NCBI RefSeq assembly: GCF_022213955.1
Contig: NZ_JAKNTW010000013.1
Coordinates: 1 to 64,000, forward strand
Origin: Dolomitihabitans soli
GTDB taxonomy: Bacteria > Actinomycetota > Actinomycetes > Streptosporangiales > Streptosporangiaceae
Reading direction: 5' to 3'
Length of the DNA stretch: 64,000 nucleotides
Shown: positions 33,468 through 42,142 of the stretch, piece after piece
Layout of the letters: the number at the start of each line of letters is the position of its first letter
Numbering within the stretch: the stretch's first letter is position 1
Position numbers and translations under genes: made by a program
The notes under the pieces: generated by a model
The model's input: only the letters and a program-made list of their open reading frames with translations
Database searches by the model: none
What the model was told of the DNA's origin: nothing

Positions 33468-34788
33468 CCTTCCGCGTCGCGCAGTGACACGTTCGGCCAA
33501 ACTGGCCACCCTTCCGCTGGGGTTCGCGGGCCGCACGGCCCTCGGCATCGGCAAACGTCTCGGCGGCAAGCCGGCGGAGATGGTCGCCCAGGAGATCCAG
33601 CAACGCACCGCGGAGCAGGTCTTCAAGGTCCTCGGGGAGCTCAAGGGCGGGGCGATGAAGCTCGGTCAGGCCCTGTCGATCTTCGAGGCCGCGCTGCCCC
33701 CGGAGATCGTCGGCCCCTACCGCGCCACCCTGACCAAGTTGCAGGACTCCGCGCCACCGCTGCCCACCTCGACGGTTCACCGGGTGCTCCGCGAGCAACT
33801 CGGCGACGACTGGCGGGAGAACTTCGTCTCCTTCGACGACGCGCCGACCGCCGCCGCCTCCATCGGCCAGGTGCACCGGGCCGTCTGGCACGACGGTCGC
33901 ACGGTCGCGGTCAAGATCCAGTATCCGGGCGCGGGCAAGGCTCTGCTGTCCGACTTCAACCAGCTCTCCCGGCTCGGCACCCTCTTCGGGGTGCTCCTGC
34001 CGGGGCTCGACATCAAGGCGGTCCTCGACGAGCTGCGCGAGCGCATCGCCGAGGAACTCGACTACTTCAAGGAGGCGGAGGCCCAGCACGCCTTCGCCAT
34101 GGAGTTCAAGGACGATCCCGACTTCTGCGTCCCCGACGTGATCGCCGCCAACGAGCAACTCCTCATCACCGAATGGATGGACGGCACTCCCCTGTCCCGC
34201 ATCATCACCGGCGGGACCCGCGAGCAGCGCGACCAGGCGGGGCTGCTGCTGGTGCGCTTCCTGTTCTCCTCCCCCGCCAGGGTCGGCATGCTCCACGCCG
34301 ACCCGCATCCGGGCAACTTCCGCGTCACTCCCGACGGGCGCCTCGGCGTGCTCGACTTCGGCGCCGTCAACCACCTGCCCGACGGTTATCCCTCGGTGTT
34401 CGGCGCGTTGACCAGGATCTTCAACCAGGGCGACATGGAGACGGTGGTCCAGGGACTGCGCGACACCGGGTTCATCCGCCCGCACATCGCCGTAGACGTC
34501 GACGCCCTGCGCGGGTTCCTCGCGCCCTACATCGAGCCCACCCGGGTGGAGGAGTTCACCTTCAGCCGCGAGTGGCTCCAGCGGCAGGCCGCGACGGCTG
34601 CCGACATGCGCTCCAACAACGTCGTCCGGTTGCTCAACCTGCCTCCCTCCTACGTGCTCATCCACCGGGTGCACGCGGCGGGCATCGGCGTCCTGTGCCA
34701 GCTCGGCACCACCGCCCGCTTTCGCGACGAGGTGATCCGCTGGGTCCCCGGCTTCGCCGACGACTCCGAGCCGCTCCCCACCGGCTGA
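33460..34788 (+). CDS. ABC1/AarF (UbiB-like) atypical kinase
   Basis: 442 residues. The start is the GTG at 33460, giving [21 protein letters not shown], which matches the usual N-terminus of actinobacterial homologues. Hallmarks are the KxGQ motif [11 protein letters not shown], the Ala-rich loop [13 protein letters not shown], catalytic lysine VAVKIQYPG, and the HADPHPGNF and LDFGAV loops. These kinase-like ATPases act in quinone or membrane-lipid homeostasis. A mutated partial copy of this gene lies at 43925-44262. Confidence 0.92.
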   Translation: MSDLPRRAVTRSAKLATLPLGFAGRTALGIGKRLGGKPAEMVAQEIQQRTAEQVFKVLGELKGGAMKLGQALSIFEAALPPEIVGPYRATLTKLQDSAPPLPTSTVHRVLREQLGDDWRENFVSFDDAPTAAASIGQVHRAVWHDGRTVAVKIQYPGAGKALLSDFNQLSRLGTLFGVLLPGLDIKAVLDELRERIAEELDYFKEAEAQHAFAMEFKDDPDFCVPDVIAANEQLLITEWMDGTPLSRIITGGTREQRDQAGLLLVRFLFSSPARVGMLHADPHPGNFRVTPDGRLGVLDFGAVNHLPDGYPSVFGALTRIFNQGDMETVVQGLRDTGFIRPHIAVDVDALRGFLAPYIEPTRVEEFTFSREWLQRQAATAADMRSNNVVRLLNLPPSYVLIHRVHAAGIGVLCQLGTTARFRDEVIRWVPGFADDSEPLPTG

Positions 34789-34805
34789 CAGGCTCCCGAC
34801 ACGAC

Positions 34806-34839
34806 GAGGCCGGGTGCGGAATCACCCCCACCCGGCCTC
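34806..34839 (+). terminator. terminator downstream of the AarF-like gene
   Basis: An 11-bp perfect hairpin GAGGCCGGGTG/CACCCGGCCTC (34806-34816 and 34829-34839) lies 17 bases after the kinase stop codon. There is no long T run, as is usual in high-GC actinobacteria. Confidence 0.75.
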
Positions 34840-34887
34840 AATCCATCTACCGCCCAGCTCCTACGAGGCATTCCCCGCCTCGCAGAC

Positions 34888-35460
34888 AAGCCGGCCCTCA
34901 GCCCAACCGGGGCAAAGCGCCCCAGACGGGCCGACCCTCAGCCCAACCGAAGCAACGCGCGCCCCGACGCGACGCATACCCCAAACGGGCCGACCCTCAG
35001 CCCAACCGGGGCAACACACGCCCCAGACGGGCCGATCCTCAGCCCAACCGAAGCAACGCGCGCCCCGACGCGACGCATACCCCAAACGGGCCGACCCTCA
35101 GCCCAACCGGGGCAACACACGCCCCAGATGCGCCGATCCTCAGCTCAACCGAAGCAACGCGCGCCCCGACGCGACGCATACCCCAAACGGGCCGACCCTC
35201 AGCCCAACCGGGGCAACACACGCCCCAGATGCGCCGATCCTCAGCTCAACCGAAGCAACGCGCGCCCCGACGCGACGCATACCCCAAACGGGCCGACCCT
35301 CAGCCCAACCGGGGCAACACACGCCCCAGATGCGCCGATCCTCAGCTCAACCGAAGCAACGCGCGCCCCGACGCGACGCGTACCCCAAACGGGCCGACCC
35401 TCAGCTCATCTGGGGCAACGCGCGCCGCGAGCGGGCCTAGCCTCAGTTCATCCGGAGCAA
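34888..35460. repeat. 101-bp tandem repeat array derived from a gene 3' end
   Basis: About five copies of a 101-bp unit made of a 42-bp and a 59-bp half. The block GAAGCAACGCGCGCC recurs at 34949, 35050, 35151, 35252 and 35353, and GGGGCAACACACGCC at 35009, 35110, 35211 and 35312. Each half contains a variant of TTGCTCCGGATGAACTGAGG (minus strand), which is the last codons and stop of the small gene at 35443-35637. The open frames on both strands within the array are consequences of its composition. There are no unique spacers. Confidence 0.9.
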
Positions 35461-35637
35461 CGCGCGTCGTAGACGGGCCGACGCCCGTTCCGCGCCACGC
35501 CGGGCGCGCCGTACGCGCAGGATCTGGGTGACCAGGCGTTGCTCCTCGGCCTCGCGGTGGAGGGTTTGTATTCGGTCCTGCACCACGTTTTCAAACATGG
35601 AGGGGATCTCGTTGCTCCTACCGACGAAGGTGCTCAT
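35443..35637 (-). CDS. small basic protein downstream of whiB7, 64 aa
   Basis: ATG at 35637 has GAAAGGACC nine bases upstream. The protein has an N-terminal segment STFVGRSNEIPSMF, a helical middle (VQDRIQTLHREAEEQRLV) and an Arg-rich C-terminus (RVRRARRGAERASARLRRAL), suggesting nucleic-acid or ribosome binding. It follows whiB7 by 38 bases on the same strand and is probably cotranscribed. I recognise no family. Its 3' end is the seed of the 101-bp repeat array. Confidence 0.65.
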   Translation of the reverse strand: MSTFVGRSNEIPSMFENVVQDRIQTLHREAEEQRLVTQILRVRRARRGAERASARLRRALLRMN

Positions 35638-35675
35638 TGCTTTGGTCCTTTCGAAGTGAGTCATGTGTTAGACGG

Positions 35676-35945
35676 TCAGGCTGCGACCGGGGTCTTACGG
35701 GGACGGCCACGAGGCCGCTTGCGGGGAACCACGGTCCCCCTCAGGATGAGTTCGCCGCCCCAGACACCCCATGGCTCCTCGCGCTCCAGCGCTCGGGCCA
35801 GGCAGTTCTCCCTGATGGGGCAGCCTCCGCAGAGCGCCTTGGCGAACTCCACGTCCTCCGGAGACTCGGCGAACCACAGGTCTGGGTCGGTACGACAGGG
35901 GATGTCGGCTTCGTCGATCAGGTCCATGATCGTCTTGGCCCCCAT
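35676..35945 (-). CDS. whiB7: WhiB7 transcriptional regulator
   Basis: 89 residues. Iron-sulfur cysteines are C17, C39, C42 and C48 (CGGCPIRENC). The sigma-binding turn GVWGG is at about 60-64, and the AT-hook RGRPRK is at 79-84, which distinguishes WhiB7/WblC from other Wbl proteins. WhiB7 activates intrinsic resistance genes after ribosome-targeting antibiotics. The ATG at 35945 has AGGTG nine bases upstream. The long upstream region carries a promoter with an AT-rich element, a leader ORF and a terminator. The uvrD2/mycoredoxin/nudC context is as in mycobacteria. Confidence 0.96.
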   Translation of the reverse strand: MGAKTIMDLIDEADIPCRTDPDLWFAESPEDVEFAKALCGGCPIRENCLARALEREEPWGVWGGELILRGTVVPRKRPRGRPRKTPVAA

Positions 35946-36010
35946 CTGCGTCACCTCTCTGATGTTTGGTTGAGCTGTCGGCTTTACCTCATGGGTGGGG
36001 GTCAGGAAGG

Positions 36011-36058
36011 GCGGACAAAACAAGAAGGCCGCGGATCCTGTTTGCGGATCCGCGGCCT
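36011..36058 (-). terminator. intrinsic terminator (attenuator) in the whiB7 leader
   Basis: A perfect 13-bp hairpin AGGCCGCGGATCC/GGATCCGCGGCCT with seven-base loop (36026-36058), followed on the minus strand by TTCTTGTTTTGT, lies about 70 bases before the whiB7 start. Its position inside the leader, not after a gene, marks it as an attenuator. A second hairpin, AACCGGTCA/TGACCGGTT (36069-36091), lies just upstream and contains the leader ORF stop codon. Confidence 0.85.
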
Positions 36059-36074
36059 GGAGGCTTTCAACCGG

Positions 36075-36365
36075 TCAGGTTATGACCGGTTGACTCCAGG
36101 GATGCGGACCTCGCAACCCACCACTGCTGGCGTGCTTGGTCTCATTACGCTTGGCCGCGATGGCCGGGGTGCTCGTGCCGGGGACATAGCCGCCGAGGAC
36201 GGCCACGCCGAGCAGAGCGAACTTCTGGGTGCGGGCAGCCGCGTGCGGCCGCAGTCTGTCTTGGCCGCCGACGGTCAGGAACACGGTCGGCACGCCGGCT
36301 TCAACGGCGGTACCAGAGCATGCGGAGGCGCCCCACGGCTTGGAAGCCATCTCGAAAATCTTCAC
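36075..36365 (-). CDS. leader ORF upstream of whiB7 (up to 96 codons)
   Basis: GTG at 36365, with AGGTGAG seven bases upstream, opens a 96-codon frame whose TGA (36075-36077) lies inside the hairpin that precedes the attenuator. An internal ATG six codons in would shorten it slightly. Placement suggests that ribosome progress over its end decides whether the terminator forms, as reported for whiB7/wblC leaders in other actinobacteria. I do not recognise the peptide and it may have no function beyond translation. Confidence 0.55.
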   Translation of the reverse strand: MKIFEMASKPWGASACSGTAVEAGVPTVFLTVGGQDRLRPHAAARTQKFALLGVAVLGGYVPGTSTPAIAAKRNETKHASSGGLRGPHPWSQPVIT

Positions 36366-36431
36366 CGGGTGCTCACCTCGCTTCTCTGTATGAGATCGTT
36401 CGGACAGGACCGTCCGACTCGCTTGACCATG

Positions 36432-36469
36432 ACCCTAAACCCGGAGCCCAGGAGTGGGCAACATATTTT
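36432..36469 (-). promoter_or_regulatory. whiB7 promoter with AT-rich WhiB7-type element
   Basis: On the minus strand an AT-rich block AAAATAT (36463-36469) immediately precedes TTGCCC (-35, 36456-36461), then 18 bases, then TAGGGT (-10, 36432-36437). An AT-rich motif just upstream of -35 is the known signature of WhiB7-dependent promoters, so whiB7 is probably autoregulated here. Transcription would begin near 36425, giving a leader of about 480 bases. Confidence 0.65.
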
Positions 36470-36481
36470 CCACCTGCAGAT

Positions 36482-37354
36482 TTACCCGTCCGCGACGCGG
36501 ATCATGCACTCCTGCACCACCGATACCACGAGGTCTCCCGACGCCGTGAACATCTGTCCCCGGGCGAGCCCGCGCGCCGAACCCGACCACGGCGACTCCT
36601 GCGCGTAGAGCAGCCAGTCGTCCACCCGGAAGGGACGGTGGAACCACATCGCGTGGTCGAGAGAGGCTCCCACGACGTTGTTCGCCCCCCAGGCGAGACC
36701 GTGGGCGAGCAGCACCGTGTCGACCAGCGTGTAGTCGGAGGCGTAGGCCGCGAGCACGACGTGCAGCAGCGGATCGTCCGGCAGCTCGTCGTCGACGCGG
36801 AGCCAGACCTGCGTCTCGGAACTGATCAGCGACGGGTCGCGCTGCGCCTCCCAGGTCAGGGGCGTCACGTAGCGCGTGTCCACCGGGCGCGGCATCGCCA
36901 TGAGGTCACGCCAGGCCGGATCGTCGGCGAACAGCTCGCGCATCCGGTCCAGGGAGTTGGGCAGGGACTCGGGCGGCGGCACCACGGGCATGGTCGCCGC
37001 CTGATGATGGACACCGGGCTCGTCGATGTGGAACGACGCCGACATCGTGAAGATCGCCTTGCCGTGCTGGATGGCGACGATCCTGCGCGTGCTGAACGAA
37101 CGGCCGTCACGCTGCCGCTCCACGTTGTAGATGATCGGGATCGTGGGGTCGCCCGGCCTGATGAAGTAGGCGTGCAACGAGTGCACCAGACGATCGTCGG
37201 GAACCGTACGGCCCGCCGCCACCAGCGCCTGAGCGGCCACCTGACCGCCGAACACCCGCTGGATGCGCTCCTCGGGGCTGCGCCCGCGGAAGATGTCCAG
37301 CTCGATCTGCTCCAGGTCGAGTAGATCGAGTAACTCCTTGAGCGCCTGCTCCAC
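36482..37354 (-). CDS. tesB: acyl-CoA thioesterase II (TesB)
   Basis: 290 residues forming a double hotdog. The N-terminal hotdog has RVFGGQVAAQALVAAGRTVP and HSLHAYFIRPGD. The C-terminal hotdog holds the catalytic-type Asp, Ser/Thr and Gln region (AAYASDYTLVDTVLLAHG, SLDHAMWFHRPFRVDDWLLY and GLARGQMFTASGDLV). It hydrolyses medium/long acyl-CoA to free acid. It follows uvrD2 by eight bases on the same strand. Confidence 0.94.
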   Translation of the reverse strand: MEQALKELLDLLDLEQIELDIFRGRSPEERIQRVFGGQVAAQALVAAGRTVPDDRLVHSLHAYFIRPGDPTIPIIYNVERQRDGRSFSTRRIVAIQHGKAIFTMSASFHIDEPGVHHQAATMPVVPPPESLPNSLDRMRELFADDPAWRDLMAMPRPVDTRYVTPLTWEAQRDPSLISSETQVWLRVDDELPDDPLLHVVLAAYASDYTLVDTVLLAHGLAWGANNVVGASLDHAMWFHRPFRVDDWLLYAQESPWSGSARGLARGQMFTASGDLVVSVVQECMIRVADG

Positions 37355-37362
37355 GCGTCCTC

Positions 37363-39417
37363 CTATGCACTCGCGGCACGGCAGAGTGCGAGGACCGCCT
37401 CGCCGTACCGGTCCAGTTTGACGCGTCCTATGCCGGGGATCGCCAGCAGGTCACCCTCAACCGCCGGGACCCGTTCCGCGATGGCCTGGAGGGTGACGTC
37501 GGTGAAGATCACATATGGCGGGATCTTGGCCTCCTTGGCCGCGACGGCACGCCAGGACTTCAGCCGCTCCAGCAGCCCCTCGTCGAGGTCGGCCGGGCAA
37601 CCGGCGCAGCGGCCGAGTTTCTGCTCGGCGCCGGTGATGAGGGTCTTGGCGCAGACCCGGCAGCTCAGCGGCGCGGCCACCTGGCGGCGTTCCCTGGGCG
37701 GCGCGGCGGCGGCGCGGGGCGAGGCCACCGGACGGCCCGCGAGACCGTCGAGGAAGCGTGAGGGCCGCCGGGACCTGCGCCCGCCGGCCGAGCGGGCCAG
37801 CGCCCAGGACAGGCGCAGGTGGGCACGGGCACGGGTGACTCCGACGTAGAGGAGGCGGCGCTCCTCCTCGATCTGGTCGGGCGTCTCGGCGTAGATGATC
37901 GGCAGCATCCCGTCGGTGACCCCGACGAGGAACACCGCGTCCCACTCCAGGCCCTTCGCCGCGTGCAGCGAGGCCAGCGTGACGCCCTCGATCGGCGGGG
38001 CGTGCTGCTCGCTGGCCCGGCGTTCCAGCTCGGCCACGAACGCCGGGAGGTCGGCCCCCTTGGTCGCGAGGTCCTCGGCCAGCTCGGCCAGCGCGTTGAG
38101 GGACTCCCAGCGCTCGCGTGCCGTACCGCCGCCGGGTGGCTCGGGGGTGAGGCCGATCCCGGCCAGGATGTGGTGGACGGTCGGGGCCAGGTCGTCCTCC
38201 GCGGCCGCCGAACGGGCCGCGCCGCGCAGCAGCACGACCGCCTGCCGTACCTCCGGGCGTTCGAAGAAGCGCTCGGCGCCGCGCAGGAGGTAGGACACCC
38301 CGGCCGACTTGAACGCCTGCTCGTAGACCTCCGACTGGGCGTTGACCCGGAACAGCACGGCGATCTCGCTGGCCGGGGTGCCCGTGTCCATCAGCTTGCG
38401 CACGGCGCGGGCGACGCCCTCGCCCTCGGCCGCCTCGTCGTCGAACTCGGTGAAGACCGGGTCGGGACCGTCGGGACGCTGGGCGATCAGCTCCAGCCGG
38501 TGCGGGGTCCTGGCCTTGGCGAGGATCCGGTTGGCCAGGCCGACCACCTGGGGTGTGGACCGGTAGTCGCGGACCAGCTTGATCACGGCGGCGTCGGGGT
38601 GCTCGACGGCGAACCCGGTCAGGTAGCGGGGAGTGGCGCCGGTGAAGGAGTAGATGGTCTGGTTGGGGTCGCCGACGACGCAGACGTCGTCGCGACCGCC
38701 GAGCCAGGTGTCGAGCAGGAGCTTCTGCAGCGGGTTGACGTCCTGGTACTCGTCCACGACGAAGTAGCGGTACTGCTGCCGGATCTGGGCGGCGACCTCC
38801 CGGTGCTCGGTCATCACCGCCGCGGTGAGCTCCAGGATGGTCTCGAAGTCGAGGAGGTGCCGCTCGCGCCGGAGCCGCTCGTAGGCCTCGTAGAGGCGGG
38901 CGACCTCCTCCACGGGGACCGGGGAGGCACGGCCGGCCTTGGCCGCGCCCGCCGCGTAGTCGTCGGGGGCGAGCTGGGTGACCTTGGCCCACTCGATCTC
39001 ACTGGCGATATCCCTCAGCTCCGACTTATCCGGATTTTTCCGGATAAGTCGGCAAGCGTCGATCAGCAACGGCAGCTTCGACTGGATGATCGACGGCGGA
39101 TCGCCCCCGATCACCTTCGGCCAGAAGTAGGTCAGCTGCCGCAGCGCCGCCGCATGGAACGTGCGCGCCTGCACCCCCGGCGCGCCGAGCATCCGCAGCC
39201 GCTGCCGCAACTCCCCCGCGGCGCGCGTGGTGAACGTCACAGCGAGCACGCCCTGCGGGTCGACCACCCCGGTGCGGACCGCGTGCGCGATGCGATGGGT
39301 GATCGCCCGGGTCTTGCCGGTTCCCGCCCCCGCGAGGACGCACACCGGACCCCGGACGGCCTCGGCGACCTGCCGTTGTTCGGGGTCCAATCCCGCCAGA
39401 ACGTCATCGGGCTCCAC
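37363..39417 (-). CDS. uvrD2: ATP-dependent DNA helicase UvrD2
   Basis: 684 residues. SF1A helicase motifs are Walker A AGAGTGKTRAI, DEYQDVNPLQ, GDPNQTIYSFTGA and ASLHAAKGLEWDAVFLVG, with VGVTRARAHL near the end. A four-cysteine zinc knuckle (CRVC and CAGC, about 590-612) and a C-terminal HRDC domain (about 620-684) identify the actinobacterial UvrD2 subtype, a 3'-5' translocase. GTG start at 39417. Confidence 0.95.
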   Translation of the reverse strand: MEPDDVLAGLDPEQRQVAEAVRGPVCVLAGAGTGKTRAITHRIAHAVRTGVVDPQGVLAVTFTTRAAGELRQRLRMLGAPGVQARTFHAAALRQLTYFWPKVIGGDPPSIIQSKLPLLIDACRLIRKNPDKSELRDIASEIEWAKVTQLAPDDYAAGAAKAGRASPVPVEEVARLYEAYERLRRERHLLDFETILELTAAVMTEHREVAAQIRQQYRYFVVDEYQDVNPLQKLLLDTWLGGRDDVCVVGDPNQTIYSFTGATPRYLTGFAVEHPDAAVIKLVRDYRSTPQVVGLANRILAKARTPHRLELIAQRPDGPDPVFTEFDDEAAEGEGVARAVRKLMDTGTPASEIAVLFRVNAQSEVYEQAFKSAGVSYLLRGAERFFERPEVRQAVVLLRGAARSAAAEDDLAPTVHHILAGIGLTPEPPGGGTARERWESLNALAELAEDLATKGADLPAFVAELERRASEQHAPPIEGVTLASLHAAKGLEWDAVFLVGVTDGMLPIIYAETPDQIEEERRLLYVGVTRARAHLRLSWALARSAGGRRSRRPSRFLDGLAGRPVASPRAAAAPPRERRQVAAPLSCRVCAKTLITGAEQKLGRCAGCPADLDEGLLERLKSWRAVAAKEAKIPPYVIFTDVTLQAIAERVPAVEGDLLAIPGIGRVKLDRYGEAVLALCRAASA

Positions 39418-39581
39418 GCGGACTCCTTACGGGCGCTGAACAAGTCTGCCGCCATCATCTTCCCAGCAGCCGACCCGCTGCCGCTCCGGTCTGTTGACAA
39501 CCAACCTGACCATGAAGATGCGAAAACCACGGGCCGTACCCCAGAATGGGGGCGACCATGCCTTGGGGGAAGGAATTACCC

Positions 39582-40532
39582 GTGCGGATTGCGGTGACTG
39601 TGGGTGCGCTCGGCCTGGCGTTAGCCGTGCCGGCCCCCACTTCGGCGCTGGCCCTCAGTTCGGCCCCGGTGCCCGGCTCGGCGGTCTCAGAGGCGCGTTC
39701 CGGGCCGAAGGGCGACCCCCTCCCGGAGCCGGCCCCCACGCCCGACTACCTGCTCCCCGACGTCAGCGTCGAGACCGTCGCCTACGGGCAGCACACCCGT
39801 CAGAACATGGACGTCTGGTGGCAGGACGACGGGACCAGGCACCCCGCCGTGTTCCTGATTCACGGCGGCTGGTGGTCCAGCGGCGACAAGAAGCAGATGA
39901 GCACCATCAGCCGGAGTTACGCCGAGCAGGGCTACACGGTCTTCAACATCAACTACCGGCTCTCCAGCGAGGCGATCTGGCCGGCCCAGCGCGTCGACGC
40001 GTTCGACGCGATCATGACCGCCCGGCGGCACGCGGCCCGCTGGTCCTTCGACCCCGGCAAGTACGTCGTGGTCGGCTTCTCCGCGGGCGGACACCTCGCG
40101 ACCGCGGTCGGCACCTACAAGGACGGCGTCCCCGGGCTCAAGGGCGTCGTCGGGATATCGCCGGTGGTCTCCCCGCTGACGGCCTACAACGACGGACGCG
40201 GCACCCTCGACCTCAACAAGCGCAAGCTCCGGACCGCGGCGATCAAGCTGGCCGGTGGATGCGGGCCGAAGACCAAGGGGTGCGCCAGGATGTGGGCCAG
40301 CATGGAGGTCCCCAACCACGCGAGCCGCGGTGACGCGCCCACGCTGACCGTGCACTCGGAGGACGAGTTCGTCGCACCCGCGCAGAGCGAGCTGCTCAAG
40401 GCCCGGCTCCGCGCGGCGGGCGTCGCCATGACGATCCGTACGGTGCCGGGCATCAACCACAGCTCGCCGCTGTATCGCCTCCTCGGCGTGGCGGAGGGTG
40501 TCCACGCGTGGATCGCGGAGAAGCTGCGGTGA
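39582..40532 (+). CDS. secreted alpha/beta hydrolase (carboxylesterase-like)
   Basis: 316 residues. I choose the GTG at 39582, which has AAGGA eight bases upstream and gives a clean Sec signal (RIAVTVGALGLALAVPAPTSALA). The mature enzyme has the HGGWW oxyanion motif, nucleophile GFSAGGHLA, and a late Asp/His (HSEDEFVAPAQSELL and GINHSSPLYRLL). It is probably exported and hydrolyses an ester or amide; substrate unknown. It is divergent from uvrD2. Confidence 0.85.
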   Translation: MRIAVTVGALGLALAVPAPTSALALSSAPVPGSAVSEARSGPKGDPLPEPAPTPDYLLPDVSVETVAYGQHTRQNMDVWWQDDGTRHPAVFLIHGGWWSSGDKKQMSTISRSYAEQGYTVFNINYRLSSEAIWPAQRVDAFDAIMTARRHAARWSFDPGKYVVVGFSAGGHLATAVGTYKDGVPGLKGVVGISPVVSPLTAYNDGRGTLDLNKRKLRTAAIKLAGGCGPKTKGCARMWASMEVPNHASRGDAPTLTVHSEDEFVAPAQSELLKARLRAAGVAMTIRTVPGINHSSPLYRLLGVAEGVHAWIAEKLR

Positions 40533-40619
40533 CTTACCTCACCCAGGGAAGATGAAAGCCGTTCGCCTTGTTTCACTGAGCGCTTGACGTCAATCCCGCC
40601 CACGAAGGGAAAACCGGAC

Positions 40620-40859
40620 ATGGCGCTCACGGTCTACACCACCAGCTGGTGCGGTCCCTGCCGACGGCTCAAGAGCCAGCTCACCCGCGAGGGGATCGAC
40701 TACCAGGAGGTCGACATCGAGCGTGACCCCGCCGCCGCCGAGTTCGTGATGAGCGTCAACAAGGGCAACCAGACGGTGCCGACCGTCCTGTTCCCCGACG
40801 GCACCGCCGTGACCAACCCTTCGGTGATCGAGATCAAGTCGCGCCTCGCGGCGGTCTGA
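40620..40859 (+). CDS. mrx: mycoredoxin / glutaredoxin-like protein
   Basis: 79 residues with redox site WCGPC at residues 10-14 and the thioredoxin-fold cis-proline segment QTVPTVLFPDGT. The size and neighbours (uvrD2, nudC) match mycoredoxin-1, which uses mycothiol to reduce mixed disulfides; the CGPC site is more thioredoxin-like than the CGYC of mycobacterial Mrx1 as I recall it. ATG at 40620. Confidence 0.88.
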   Translation: MALTVYTTSWCGPCRRLKSQLTREGIDYQEVDIERDPAAAEFVMSVNKGNQTVPTVLFPDGTAVTNPSVIEIKSRLAAV

Positions 40860-40865
40860 TCCAGG

Positions 40866-41840
40866 TCACCAGTCGCCGGTGAGCGGCCCGCCGTACCAGG
40901 TCTCGATCAGGCGGCGCGCGATCGAGACCTCGGGCGGCAGCCGGATCTCCCCGGACGCGAGCGCCTCGGACAGCTCCGCCCTGGTGTACCACCTCGCCTC
41001 GGCGATCTCCTCGCGGTCACACGTGATCTCAGTGGTGGTCGCCTGGGCGAAGAATCCCAGCATGAGACTGCGCGGGAACGGCCAGGGCTGGCTCCCCAGA
41101 TAGTGCGGGGCGCGAACCACCACGCCGACCTCCTCGGCGACCTCCCGGATCACGGCGTGCTCCAGCGACTCACCCGGCTCCACGAACCCGGCCAGCACCG
41201 AGAACCGCCCCGGAGGCCACTGCGGCCCCCGCGCGAGCAGACATCGGTCGTCGGCGTCGTGGACAAGCATGATCACCGCTGGATCGACCCGGGGGAAGTG
41301 CTGGCTCGCGTCGTCCGGGCAGCTACGCACGTGCCCGCCCGCCTTGACCTCGGTACGGCTTCCGCAGCGCGGGCAGAACTCGTGCGTGGTGTGCCATGCC
41401 TCCAACGCCACCGCGTAGACCATCAGCCCCGCGTCCCGATCGCCGAGCAGCACGCCCACCTGCCGTAATCCCGCCGGCACGGCCTCACCTTCGGGCAGTT
41501 CGCCCGGCCCCATCGGGGGCGCCGCCCGCTGGGAGCCGTTCCGCTCCGACTGGGGCAACGACGCCGCGACCGCGAAGTAGGCGATCCCCTCGGCGTCGAC
41601 GCCCAGCAGGTAGCGCTCCCCCTCGGGCGCCTCGGCCGGCGAGAAGTACACGATCGAGGTGTCCTCCCCGACCCGCCGCACGAGACTGCGCCCCTGGTCG
41701 ACGACCATCACCTGCGTCGTCGTATCGTTCCAAGCCCGCTTCAGCCACTCCTCGTCGACACGGAGGTGTGCCGACCGGTCGATGGCGCTTCGCGCGAGCA
41801 GCAGTGGTCCCAGAAGTTGGTCTTCCGCCACGATTTCCAA
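40866..41840 (-). CDS. nudC: NAD+ diphosphatase NudC
   Basis: 324 residues. The central four-cysteine-type zinc knuckle (CPRCGSRTEVKAGGHVRSC) is followed by a Nudix box in GFVEPGESLEHAVIREVAEEVGV, with the family tail SQPWPFPRSLMLGF. It cleaves NADH/NAD and can decap NAD-RNA. The TTG at 41840 or GTG three codons later could start it. It converges closely with the mycoredoxin gene (six bases between stops). Confidence 0.94.
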   Translation of the reverse strand: MEIVAEDQLLGPLLLARSAIDRSAHLRVDEEWLKRAWNDTTTQVMVVDQGRSLVRRVGEDTSIVYFSPAEAPEGERYLLGVDAEGIAYFAVAASLPQSERNGSQRAAPPMGPGELPEGEAVPAGLRQVGVLLGDRDAGLMVYAVALEAWHTTHEFCPRCGSRTEVKAGGHVRSCPDDASQHFPRVDPAVIMLVHDADDRCLLARGPQWPPGRFSVLAGFVEPGESLEHAVIREVAEEVGVVVRAPHYLGSQPWPFPRSLMLGFFAQATTTEITCDREEIAEARWYTRAELSEALASGEIRLPPEVSIARRLIETWYGGPLTGDW

Positions 41841-42082
41841 ACCCGCCCACCCCTTAAACCGCGGCCCATCCTATGCGTCCCCCGAATCACCCCTCGCTTT
41901 CTTCCCCGGCGGACCCCATCCTCACCTCCCTAAAACCACCACTCTCAAAAATCTTGCCCCACACCGCCACCTCCCCCCGAAGCCCCGCTCATCCCGCGCT
42001 CCGGTGACACGCGATCGCGTCCCAAGACGTACGGCAAGCCCAGTGAGCGCCACGCGCCGCCTGACGAACGCGCGGCGGGGAG

Positions 42083-42134
42083 CCGCTACTCGGGCGCGGC
42101 GGCTGAGCGCCGTCACGCCGCACCCGAGTAGCGG
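42083..42134 (-). terminator. long hairpin terminator after the sortase gene
   Basis: A perfect 12-bp outer stem CCGCTACTCGGG/CCCGAGTAGCGG (42083-42094 and 42123-42134) encloses an inner GCGGCG/CGCCGC stem, nine bases beyond the sortase stop. The remaining space to nudC (41841-42082) shows no gene. Confidence 0.75.
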
Positions 42135-42142
42135 CCCGGCGG

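Noticed and set aside
34888-35460. Possible CRISPR array
   Set aside because: The repeats are contiguous with no unique spacers, the unit is 101 bp, and no cas genes are present.
34173-35531. Long open frames on both strands across the 101-bp repeats (up to 452 codons)
   Set aside because: The frames exist because the repeat lacks stops in several frames. They show no family features and begin inside the kinase gene in the wrong frame.
36428-36430. ATG just after the whiB7 -10 element as a second leader ORF start
   Set aside because: It is only one base from the -10 hexamer and so would lie upstream of the expected transcription start.
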